Under the pieces are notes generated by a model that was not told the origin of the DNA, made no database searches, and saw nothing but the letters and a program-made list of their open reading frames with translations. A DNA stretch of 64,000 nt from Haemaphysalis longicornis (lineage: Eukaryota > Arthropoda > Arachnida > Ixodida > Ixodidae): NCBI GenBank assembly GCA_013339765.2, contig CM023454.1, positions 145,643,949 to 145,707,948 on the forward strand. The letters run 5' to 3'. Positions within the stretch are counted from its first letter, which is position 1. Each line of letters starts with the position of its first letter. Shown one piece after another: positions 51,893-62,830 of this stretch. The position numbers were made by a program, and so were the translations under genes.

Positions 51893-54800
51893 AAACCTGG
51901 ACGAAACGAACCTCTACGCTGGTGATTCATTGTTTTTTGCTCTTTTTCCGAAAAAAATCGGTGATGAAATGCAGTAATTTAAACAACTTCGCTCGCTCCG
52001 CAAACTACCGTGCTTTTCCAGTGTGAGTGCGGTGTCGGTTAGGTGCTAGGCCTCCTCGTGTGCGTGTAGTCGCGCGTCTCCACTGCTACCTGTGTTTTCG
52101 GTTCGTCGGTGATGAGCTCAGCTGCCAGAAAACGCGAAGCTGTCCTTTAAAGACAAGCTCCCAATTTTAAATGCCTGTCTCCGCCGGCGGAAGAGAAGAT
52201 CGTCGCCGCCCTTAACTAGAACCCTCTTAACAATTTTGAGAGTGGCAAAGAGCATCAAGTTCGAGAAAGGCGCCCTTGCAGCATACGTCTGATCGTTAAC
52301 ACGGGTTAAGGCACCGAAAAAGAGCTAAAAGTGATACTTTTGCGGGTAAGTGACCTCGCTTCTTTGGAGTGCCGTCTTGTGGATAAGTTCGCAGGAAAAC
52401 AGCAGGCGCAAATCACGCAGTTCTTATCTGTCTTTTAAGGGTGACTTCATTATCACTGAAATTCTAGCATTTTGGTTTGGTTTCTGCTTCATTTACGTGG
52501 GCCTTAACTGGAAATCTGCATGTAACTAAAAATTTCAAATTTTTGCCAAGTTCGTTATTTCCAGGTTTAACTGTCAACTGTAAACACGTGTGCCACCAAA
52601 TTAAAAGTCGGAAATACGTTCCTTGATTACGACAAATATGTCAAATCATATTATTTCGACATCGCACATTGAATATTGAATGCACGTAATCTTTGAAGGA
52701 TTGTCTTTTTGTGTTTGTAAAGTCAATACAAACGCACATGTTTACCCTCAATGCAGACAGGATAATCACGCATTCACTATCCGCACACCATATCACCGCT
52801 CTCGGAGGAGTGTAAGAGTAACGATGATCTTTACACGCTGTGAAATCACGCTGCCCGTTCAGTGCATGGCGGAACACAACATCCCACCCATGCCCTGAAG
52901 TTGCACAGCCTCCGAGGAAACCGCTGACCATGTTACAGGTATCGCGCTCAAACACTAAGGTTGGCCAATGAACATGTGTGGTTCTAAGGAGAGTATATAA
53001 GTGCAGGCACCTAAAGAGACGGCTACATCGTACTAAACGTCACGTTTTTCGACCGTAGCTTTTGTGCACATGAGGGCTCCTGCGCTGGAGTTTTGGCGAC
53101 ATGCAGCGCCCCTTGTGGCCGACGCCTCTGGGTAGCACAAAAGCAGACGACCCTCACCGCCCTCTATGTGTTTTCAATTACAAGCCAGAGTGAACGTTGG
53201 TTGTACTTAGTTTATTCGCTTTATGGCGCGTTTACATGACTTCATAACTTCATACTGTATGAAATAGCCCTTAAAGTAGTTGCAGAAGCTAAACAAAGTA
53301 ATATCCCGCTAAAACAAGCCGATTTATCGGCTTTCTTTTGAGCGAGCTGTCCCGGTCGTCGCGACGTGGGACAGTATCACCAGATAAGGTGGTCTAACTT
53401 CCTGACGACAATTATCGTTCTTTCTTCTTGCGTACGGTCGACAAAGGAAAGTTCACGAGTACCATAAACACGGAACGCTGCTGATCCTAAAGCCTGAAGT
53501 AACTGCGAAAGGTTGCTTCAGCGGGAGCATGCAAGCGAACGCAAGAATTACGCAGCCGACTGAGCTGACACTGCTGGCCTGGCACCGCGTTCAAAAACGA
53601 GTTAATTTTTTTTTGTATTTTCGCAAACTAAATGATTCTTGCGTAACGTTTTACGCCGCACGATTTACGAAGGGCGAGTAGGTGAAGCAATAGCATCAAA
53701 TAAACAAATTAAACGCTAATAAAGGATGCAAAACAAGCACCAAATCGCACGCCGCTGCCTGCAAAGATGTGTACTTCTATATTTGGATAACATAACAGCC
53801 GCATACACGGCGTGCGGCCCCGCATATTGACATACGATCATCACTGACTCTCATCGTTATCTTCTAGTGCAGGGGTCGTCGCTAACAATCTAAACGCCGA
53901 CACGCGAGTTTTGTTCTCAAATGGAGTTAGACAGCGAGACAAGAACAGAGAATCGATCGCTTCCAATTGAATCATCCCCCATCTTCACACTTCGCCAGAT
54001 TATTGTCAAATAATATTGGCAATTCGCTGAATTTTTCTCATTGCATTCAGAGCCCCCTTCCCCTCCCACTCGATTTGCCGTTCACCCTCCTCCGTGTCGG
54101 CTGCATGCTACTGCAGTGCCCTACACTTCAAAACGTTGCTGAACTGGGAAGATATGATGCAAGAGCGTAATAAAGTACAGTGAAAGCAAACAAGGAAAGA
54201 GAGCGGCCTCTCAGTTCGCCCGACCACTAATTTACGGCCACTAATTTCGGATTCGCCAAACAGATTTCACGCTTCTGACGCCCGCTGCATTTTGTCACTG
54301 CGACACGCAACAAAACAGCAAGCTAACGCGACACCATGTATTCGTAACGGCGGTGCAAACAAGCACTGTTTAATGAAAGTGCACCCATGGTGCGCAGGTA
54401 CGCAAAAGAGCGGCGCGCCGCAGCTATACCCTCGGTCCGCCTGACTCGCTGGCGTTTTAAAGCGCGACCATCGCCGACTGTGTCACTCTCCTTTATTGGT
54501 CAGCTGTTGTTTCAAAAGTCCTCGTCACCTAGAGTATTAATTTAAAGTAGAAGTTTTACTTCAACTTTCTCTTCATACGCCCATCGATCGGTGAACCTGC
54601 GAGTAGCAGAGCGCCGCCACCGTACCGGCACGTTCGTCGTCGCTCTAAACGTATGTAGCGCTGCAAAGCTTTTTCCCGTAATGCCACGTTGATCGCCTGA
54701 AGAGATCGGACAAGTCAAGGATGGGCTGGTGACCATGTCGCAAAATAATCGGGAGCACCGAGCTCATTTTGCTTCTGTCAACACGAGATCCGGCCGCGCA

Positions 54801-54934
54801 GCTTTGTACTCACATACTCACATGTAATAGCAACCCAAACTCACGGGATAAAATCCTTTCGTGCATTCGTGAAGGTTATGAGAAAGAACAAAGGAAGCAT
54901 AAGTAAATGATGTTAGGTTCTTTCCGGTGTTTCT
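51893..54934. other. Unassigned 3-kb interval
   Basis: No coding exon recognised; upstream hexosaminidase exons were sought without success. A TATA-like box lies at 52993. Confidence 0.5.
52993..53001 (+). promoter_or_regulatory. TATA-like element
   Basis: gtatataagtg in an otherwise moderate-GC context, followed about 30 bp later by a pyrimidine/purine start-like site and a 21-codon ATG frame at 53069. No downstream gene is recognisable, so this may be fortuitous. Confidence 0.2.
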
Positions 54935-55320
54935 TGATGATGATGATGATGATATGCGTTGGTGCCGGATGGTTGCCTCACTGATGACACGACGACGATG
55001 GTGGATGGAGGGTTTTCAAATTGTATATTTAAGCGAGAGACATATACAGGATATTTAAAGACTGATGTGGAGTAACAAAGTAACAAATAAAATGGGGTTC
55101 TACGTCAGCTAAGTCTTTGTGCACGCGGCACCCCCTTCAGCGACGGACCCTGACCTAAGACTACTCAAGTCGTGAGATCCTCCCTAGCCTGACCTGGCTA
55201 GCCCGGCAATACGCCGGCCGTGCATAGCACATTAAACCCTTGAGGATTCGGACCCCCGACACCTCGTGTCTCGTGGTTTTGATGGGTTACTTAGGCTCCA
55301 CCCCCGATACACCGGCCAAT
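54935..55320 (-). repeat. Family B repeat, longest copy
   Basis: The most complete of three copies (others at 8640-8818 and 40977-41213). On the minus strand it begins near gtgtatcgggggtggag, has ggtccgaatcc (B box-like, 55253-55243), gggctagccaggtcaggct, cgcgtgcacaaagacttagc, and ends near catcatcatcatcatcaag. A (gat)n run at 54938-54952 marks the tail. Probably a tRNA-related SINE of about 380 bp. Confidence 0.75.
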
Positions 55321-55439
55321 CACACACAAAACACAAGTTAGCCTGAATGGGAGTTTCTTGGCTGGAATACGTCTTTTAAACTCCTCACAACCGGCGGCCT
55401 GCTCCCACGTGTGGTAGTATGATGGTGGAAAAACTGCCA

Positions 55440-55980
55440 GTTTACACCGGGTGCCACAAGCCGTCGTAAATAAGCGCATTTACCACGGTTGTACCTCTTC
55501 ACAAACGCAGTATCTGGCTGTGATTACTGCGTTTGTCCTAATGGGAGTATTAAAAACTCCACGCCACCTCCATTTCCTTCTCCTCCTCCTTCACCCCTTC
55601 CTCCTCTACGGTCCTTACAAAATGGCTGCCAGTTGGTGTCGTGGTCGTGTGAGCTCAGCGTCCCCGAAACTTTATTGCCACGTGTGGAACTTGCGGCCGG
55701 AGGAACGGATGTTGAAGTGCTTCCCAACAACCGACGCCGTTGCGAACATTGTGGAACCAGCTGGACTGACTTGCGACGGACTGCAACGTCGCCTCCGAGT
55801 CACCGACCTTCGAGCCGACGGAATACGCCAGCGAGGCCGACGCGAGGCCTAAATGCAGTGATCGCTGAGAGTAGGGCTGTTAAAACAACGCGGTTGTGCC
55901 TCTGCGAGGTGGTTGAAGGTAAGATTTTCACGTTTTTTTTATTGTACGCAACATTTCGAGACTTGTGCCCCTTCTAGCGT
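55440..55980 (+). other. Unrecognised open frame region
   Basis: The frame 55489-55977 includes a Pro-rich run and CEHCGTSW, and contains a gtaag that could be a splice donor (55920). No homology is recognised. An atggctgcc context at 55622 resembles that at 60181. It could be an exon or part of a repeat. Confidence 0.2.
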
Positions 55981-57293
55981 CAAATAAACTCAACGTGTTT
56001 CCCGCGCCACTGCTCGGGCGATTCTCCGCCTCTGGAGGTGAGCGTTGTGCGTGAAAGACGGCACCATGCCCGGAACGTCATTGAGGAGGCCGAACGGTGT
56101 GAAAGCAATGCGTATTTGCGCGGGTCTCGAGCAGAACACTCACTCATTCACACTCGCAAGCAGAATGAAAACTGTCCGAACTCTGGACGGCTGTTAGGTG
56201 TTTTTGTTAGGCTTGTGTCCAGTGGCTTACTGGCAAGCGAGGGTGAAGTTGGCCGGTCAAACGTCGCAGGGCGGCGCTTTTCTTGAGAAGTAGGTGTGGT
56301 GCAGCCGCGCCTGCTACGAGGAGGGTGACTGCCGCGTGCCGCCGACGATTAATTGCTTTCACTGGAAAGGGAGAAAGTCGGGGTCCCGTGGGAGCTCTCC
56401 GTACTCTAGGCGTGTGTAACTATAACCAGCAAACGCCATTCGAGGAAGCATTCTGTAGAGTTGACGGACGACTGCTTATTTTATTTTTTTTTTTTAGGGG
56501 GGGGGGGCAGACGCAGGCGTCACTCCAAACAGAAATTTTTCCTTACTCTGGGTGAGGAAAGAAGGGGAAGTGCGGGTGGTAAAACCTGAAGCTCCCTTCC
56601 AGAACACTACACGCAAGGAAAAGAGGGAACGGAAGCATTTTGAGAAGTTGGTCGCCACAAGGGTCCCGCAACCTTTTTGAACAGCAGAACACTTCGTTTT
56701 GACAAACTAGTGAGCGCAAGTGTCTCGGACAGAAGTGCAAATTTTGCGTAGCTTTAAACAAACATTCCGACATTACGGAAAGTTGGACACAAGAGTGACA
56801 AGTTCAGCGTCTTTACAGTGCCGTTTCTTTTTTTTTTCAGGTCAGATGCCCAATATGCTTAGTATTTGTTACCGCAGATTTAAAGCGTTTTGCTATCCCT
56901 CTAATGAATGTGCTGCTGTGGCTTCCAGAAGAACGTGCCACGGGGTGCGGCACCGTCAGCGTTTGGGAGGCAGGTGCAAGCAAACAGCGCACCGACGACA
57001 TTGCTGACCTCATTGTTTGCAATGGCTTAAATTTTTTTGTTGAGGAGTGTTTGTAGTAGATAAAGTTCTTACCAAGATACATTGTGTTCTCGATGTAGGT
57101 GTTTGTTGATTTAGTGTTGTTATTGTCTTATTAACGTGTTCACACGTATATCGTATCTCATGTAATTTTATGCAATAAAATTGACTGTGCAGAAAACAAA
57201 CTTTTCACGTTTCGCCATTCAACATTTGAACCGGAAAAAGACTAGAAATTACGTGATCCCCAACGAAAAATAAAAATGCGGCCTGTGCCCTTA
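55981..57293. other. Unassigned interval
   Basis: It contains a T run followed by a G run at 56474-56509 and ctgtgcagaaaac near a possible aataaa at 57174. Nothing else was recognised. Confidence 0.45.
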
Positions 57294-57615
57294 TTAAAAA
57301 CTCCCAAATGCAGTAATAAATTCCACTGCAGCGCATATATATGAAGCGCAAAAAAACACACACACAAAAAAACCTCGAATGCAGGTCAACACTGCTCCCA
57401 ATGCGCCCCCTGAAAAACTCCCGTTGGAGGAAACAATACACTCCCAATGGTACCCTGGAAACTCCATTGTAGTGGCAGTTAAAATGAAACGCCCATATGC
57501 TACTGAAAAACTGCCGAAATAATGGGAGTAAGGCGAAACTCCCATTGGAAGGAGTTTTGAAAACTCCGAATTGGTACTGAGTTATGACACAAGCCATTTA
57601 CTCCCATTCCGGCTT
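57294..57615 (-). repeat. Scattered ctccca(a/t)tg motif cluster
   Basis: The octamer-like ctccca followed by atg or ttgg recurs at about 57300, 57391, 57417, 57440, 57470, 57538 and 57600. A perfect ggagttttgaaaactcc dyad occurs at 57551-57567. It looks like a decayed ~40-bp repeat unit; a related aaaaactcc occurs at 55550. Confidence 0.45.
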
Positions 57616-57634
57616 ATTTGTGTTCTGTGTGCAG

Positions 57635-58468
57635 AATTTCCCGGCGACCTCATTGGATGTATCACCAAGTCCGGGCCTAAACCGCGGTGGGCAACGCCCC
57701 CCGCAACCCTCAAACGCTGGTCACTCTCTCCCACCAGAAAAACAAGGAAAATATCAAAAGTAAACCCACAAATACAACAAACACCCAAACTGCCGAGGAA
57801 ACACGTGCAAGCGCCCGGGGCAAGCTTCTACGCACGCCGCCTCCCTTGCCCGTTCCCACGCCCGCACTTTGTCCAAAGTTCGACCGCCACCACAAACACG
57901 GGGTGACCCGTATCCGTTTCTGTTAACGAACGCAGCGGGCCATCAAGGCTCCGCGCCATTCACAGGCGATCCTCGACAGAAACCATATGGGGCGCGCGGA
58001 CTCCGCGGCGTCGCATTCCCATCGAAACATCTTCGCGCCTTCTTAGTGTGCGCGCGGGCCAACAAAGACCCAACCACCGCCCCAAATCGGCCGCCGTCAA
58101 AGCACGGTTGACAGCCCCTTGCTCCCCGTTATCAGAAGCGCGTCGGGCCACTTTGTTTTACAACCGTCCCTATGGGTAAACGCGCGCGCAGACGGCCCCC
58201 GAAGCGACCGCCGTCGTATCTACGGAAAGCACATCGAGCATCCGACCCACGCTTTCCCACGCTCGTACTGTGCTTTACAACACGCCGTTCAAAACAACGT
58301 TACCGCCCAGCTGAGGCTCAAGACAATTCGTCTCCGCGGAGGCGGCATGATCCAAAGGCCGCCTGCTGTTGACAGGCTGGCTGCCCGAAAGCCCTTCAGG
58401 CGCCCTTCAAGGAACCACCGCTTCCCACGCTTTCGACTTTGCAGCGTCGCTGGCGCCTGCAGCCCTTA
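57635..58468 (+). repeat. Family A interspersed repeat, copy 4 (most complete)
   Basis: Longest uninterrupted copy, about 830 bp, from gaatttcccggcgacctc to gtcgctggcgcctgcagcc. It is used here as the reference for copies at 805-2310 (inverted), 8498-8640 and 46133-46718. No conserved ORF. Confidence 0.85.
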
Positions 58469-58474
58469 CAGCAT

Positions 58475-59430
58475 AATACACTGTATGAAAGGCAGGGAGG
58501 TTAACCAGATGAGAGTCCGGTTGGCTACCCTATACTGGGGAAGTAAAAGGGGAGGAATCTAAGCTAAGGAAAGGGTATATAAAAGGTGGACAGTAGGAGC
58601 TTAAGGAGAGTGGAAAAAAAAGAGTAAAGGTAGCTACAAAAAAAACATAAAGGAGAACAGGTAAACTAGCCAAATGGGCGGATGAAAAACGATACACCGT
58701 GTTCCTAATATTGTTCAGTCAAGCCTGTGGCCTTTAAAAAACAAAGTAATGCTTTTAGGACGTTTTGGGAGTGCATAGCCGCGCTTGCGGAGTGCGGTTA
58801 ACAGTTTGCTGCATCCGTGTTGCAAAGCGGTCACAGGGACACCTTCTACTGTTTTATCCGCGCCACACACCTCACAAGTACAGCTGTGAGCCACGTCGAC
58901 AGTGATGAAGTAAGCGTTGTGGAAAGCGACTCCTATCCACAGGCGGCAAAGTAGGGTGGCATCAGAGCGTGGCATATTAATGGGTAAGTGGCGGTGCAGG
59001 TCGGGTTCGAGAGTACGAGCTAGGGTTTGAAACCTCTAGGTGTATTCTAAAGAGTAAGCGTGATTTTGCAGGCGATAAAGCGCAGTGACCTTGCAGCGTC
59101 ACGAGACACAGGCCGATTGGGTACTTCAGTGATTCGTTTACGGCCTGCTTGCGAACGGTTGCAGAGAATCGTGGTGCCATGTGGCAAAGCTGAGCCCCGC
59201 AACAAAACGAAGGGCCTGGGATTTGTTTTCGTCTTGCACTTTCTTGGTCATCGTTATTAGCAGCTGAGCTGCATTTCTCTTTGCTTGAGAGTTTGCTGGA
59301 TAAATAAAGCGACGTCCTGAATAGTCGAAGCATGATGAAGCTGCGACTCCTCCACAATATGCCGGGGTTGGTTTCGCAAGGGATTGTTGGAAGCCGGCAA
59401 CGCTTGTCTCGAAGTGGTAGCAAACAAGCA
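58475..59430 (-). mobile_element. 3' end of an RNase H-type LINE
   Basis: The minus frame at 58975-58715 reads PRSDATLLCRLWIGVAFHNA and CTCEVCGADKTVEGV, the post-RNase H region with a Cys-x2-Cys motif seen in tick LINEs. Upstream frames (59430-58980) carry remnants of RNase H (NKSQALRFVAG, KQAVNESLKYPI). The 3' UTR at 58560-58478 contains ggtagccaaccggactctca and gttaacctccctgcctttca, which I recognise as a common tick LINE tail. Several stops. Confidence 0.65.
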
Positions 59431-60059
59431 TGCGTTAAACTGCGCATAGAGCTTGTTTTTGCAACTTGGTGTATTTGTTAGGATAAACGTTATGCACTCG
59501 TCAAATCCGGCGTGGGTACGATCAAACGTCGACCGTGTGCAAAGGAACAGCAGTGAGAGCGGGCCCGAGTGAAGCAGACGGAAAACTTGATAACCCCTAA
59601 ACCGAAGTCACGCTGCCGCGTTTCTCAGTGGCGCCTGTGGTCAGGCTCACCGCCGATAGAAAAAAAAGAAACTCCTTAGAGATCTCCCAAATTTAAACCG
59701 AAGCTTTATTTCGCCTTCCCTGGGTTTCAGGGGGGAGGGGATAAGATGAAGGAGGGGCTCTGCTCCTGCTTCTGTTGTTCCTCCTGCTGCTTTCTGATCG
59801 GGTGCTGCTGTGTATGCTCCCACAGATAATGCAGGCGTTCTCGGATCGCTCGCTGCCGCCTAGCAGTCTTTCACAATTTGGGCGTTTCAACCATAACAAA
59901 TGCGCGGGTGAGTATTAACTTAGAGCGCTTAAAATTCCGGCCACGGCACATCCTTAATTCTCGCGGTGCCAGGAAAGCGACTTGAGAGGCGTGGCACCCT
60001 AGGAAGTGGCACTATAGTCGGATACAACTCAAGAAAAATGCGGCTTTTCCATATCAAAG
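59431..60059. other. Unassigned GC-rich interval
   Basis: A minus frame at 59899-59693 ends SRAPPSSYPLPPETQGRRN and is low-complexity Ser/Arg-rich; no family can be assigned. Confidence 0.35.
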
Positions 60060-60660
60060 GACCCCCATCCAGCCAATGGTGTCGCCGTATCAACGTGACG
60101 TCGCGGTAGACCGCCTCCACGCCGCGCTCACCGAAGAAATCACAGAACATGTTCCACCGCGCTTACAGATTTCTACCAAAATGGCTGCCTCCGCTATTCC
60201 CGGCGAGCCATCGGCGTCGTCGGGCTCTCTGAGGGTGGTTTTTAAGGCCGTTCAGTCGTATTCCTTGTTTGCGTGTTGTGTGCAGTGTTTTTAACATGCT
60301 CGGTAACGACAATCGCTCTGGTGTTCTTTCTTCTGCTTTGTGAGCGCTCGGCGTTGTCGGAAAACAGCCGCCGCTGCAGGTACAGGAATCTGTGAACGCT
60401 GTGCGGTCGTCATCATCGTGTGCGGGCGTTTGGTATTGAGCGTGAAGTGCTTCTCGTTCTACCGTTTAGTCCCTCCTGGGTCTGTGCTACCCACGTTATC
60501 GCATCAGTGACTGCGACAGGGGGCAATAACTCTTTGTTTATTTCTCGTAGAATACGCCAGTCAGTTGTAAATATTTCTGCAGTGCATAGCCCACGACGTT
60601 AACGCCATGGAGCGTTAAGCACGGGGCGAAACACGAACAGCGCGGCGTCGCGCGCTGCAT
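60060..60660 (+). other. CpG-rich, promoter-like segment
   Basis: GC- and CpG-rich with ccaaaatggctgcctcc (60176-60192), reminiscent of a YY1-type AANATGGC site, and a short ATG frame MAASAIPGEPSASSGS. It may be a gene start or part of a repeat; no downstream exon was identified. Confidence 0.25.
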
Positions 60661-61700
60661 TTCGTTAGATCAATGTCGATCCGTGTGTCCCAATGCCATT
60701 CCGGGGTGCCGGGAGCAAGCGTCTTCGCCCAAATCGTGATCAAGTCACCAAGTATAAGAAGCTGAATTTTCGCGCTTTTTGACCGCGAATGCTTACGAGC
60801 TGTAGATTAGCAGCATAATGTAATCTAATATGCCTCCTTTTCTATTTTAATTCTAGGCTGCGCTGAGATCCCATTGTTAAGTTTTAATTGCAACTTGCAT
60901 GTTTTCGTCACCTGTTTTTTGTTGGAGTGCTAAGTTGTTGTTTCGGACAAAAGCGTTTGTGAATTAAATACGAATAGGGATGTGCTTTGAGTTTGCATTG
61001 TCTATGATAAAACAGATTATACATGAGTATTACCACTGCAAGTTCAACTTCATTGTCTCGCTTATGCTTCATGAATAAGCTGTTCTTAACGATAGTGACA
61101 TTTCATTAGCTAGATTTCACTGGTATGGTCGGCAGCAACAATGCATGTAAAGATATGAAACAGCACTAAAATCAAGTAAGCCACCTTTCAGCTTTTCCAA
61201 CACATGCACATGTATATTGTTCACCAAATGAAATTCTTGCATGAGAGATATGTAATATTGAAGCTAAATAGGCACTGCTCGCCTCGTGTTTATGTCACTT
61301 AAGTAAGAAGCTGCTGCTGCAATGGTCATCTGCATGCAAGTGCTCTAAATTCGAAATAGAGCATTCATGGTGGAAAACACGTCAGCATTTCACCCATTGT
61401 CACTGTTGTGTCACAAGTGGCTGCTGGAGCGAAAAGCTCGCTGCTCCAGCAGTGCTCAACATCATGGATGCCAAGTCAAATAGTAAGCTGCTGCTTGCAG
61501 CAGCACTGTTCGCAACTCAACTCCTCCAATGTCTACACATATATTAGGAGTGTAAATCTATACATGAAGGATCGATTGAAACCAACCTTGTTTCCCCTTC
61601 CCAAAGCTTTGGGGATTCTTTTTAACGTTGTGCTTTTTCATTTTATCCAGTGGAGTAGACAACAGATAAAACCTTTTATCTTAATTCCTGCGTAAGACAG
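60661..61700. other. AT-rich unassigned interval with small hairpins
   Basis: Dyads ctgctggagc...gctccagcag (61422-61453) and gctgctgc-tt-gcagcagc (61484-61501). No coding signal. Confidence 0.45.
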
Positions 61701-62730
61701 CAGATAGCCAAATAGAAGCTAAAAGGAATCAAATTAGAAATAAAACATTGAAGCAACTTTTCTTGTTCTCACTGCTGTATCCTAATCATATTTGGCTCAG
61801 ACAACTAAACAGATGCACTGCTGAAATATGCTGAGCAAATGAAACGAGAAATAAGATACTGAAGCAGATTCATTTGTTCTGGACGCTCTATAAGAAGACA
61901 ACTTGGTTCAGCCAGCCACGCGAGCACACAATGTTCAGTTACATGCTTTCACATAGGCATTTAATTTGCAACTTTGTGCATCTCATACGTGCATAAGTGT
62001 CCAACCAATGTTAAAATTTGGGGTGAAAACTCGAACTAGCGTCTTTTCCTGCAGGTGAAACTTGCCTTTGTCGCCATTTACATAGTGTCGCATAAGGAGC
62101 CCTAGAGCCACACACTGCAGAAGTGATTCTGCTTGAAGAAAATTTCTGAACTCGCTTGACTCTCTGCTTGCATGCACCTCATGCTATACATTCGAATAGC
62201 CATCCTCCCTCTGCAGTGAAAACTCGCACAGTGCAAGCGTGGCCTTCCTTCCGGAAAATAGTTTGGAACAGTGTGGGTTTTCTCTAGCTCAAGATGTACA
62301 ATTTCCTTTTATGGATGCATCTGCCACGCAGTGTCGTGTCAGGACTGCACTCATTCGGTCTAATTTGTGCACCACACTTGCAACAAATGATATCAGAAAC
62401 CAAGCACTGCAACAGCTTTTTTCTGATTCTCATAGCTACATATCAAGGCAACCAACCGTGAGCCAGAACCACACAAAACACCGCTCGGTTCACTACAGCA
62501 AATGAGATCATGCATCGATTGCTGCATGATCTCATGATACTTCTGCCCCCCTATCTGTTATACTGGAAGATCCCTGTTGACTCTACGACACAGCACACTA
62601 CATTGAGTAATGGCAAATGAAATAACAAACCAAACACTGCAATTATATTTTCTCATTCTCATAGCTGCATATCAAAGCAATCAGCCATGAGCAAGTTACG
62701 CACCACACACAGGCTGCTCAGTTAACTCTA
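61701..62730 (-). repeat. Diverged repeats beyond the transposase 3' end
   Basis: Related segments occur near 61718 and 61840 (gaaataa.a.a.tgaagca), and near 62385 and 62612 (caagcactgcaa or caaacactgcaa, then gattctcatagctacatatc or cattctcatagctgcatatc). A 13-bp inverted repeat, atgagatcatgca, lies at 62502-62535. This probably forms the non-coding end of the transposon at 62831-64000. Confidence 0.45.
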
Positions 62731-62830
62731 GAAATAGGTCCTAATAAAGCACACAAACGGCATGTCTAGTCTTCTCTGCTGTCTGAAGGAGTTGCTTGCT
62801 CCTGCAGCTATGTAAACACACCTACCTAAG

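Noticed and set aside
53069..53140. Short ORF after a TATA-like box
   Set aside because: Only 21 codons, no family, and no transcript evidence available.
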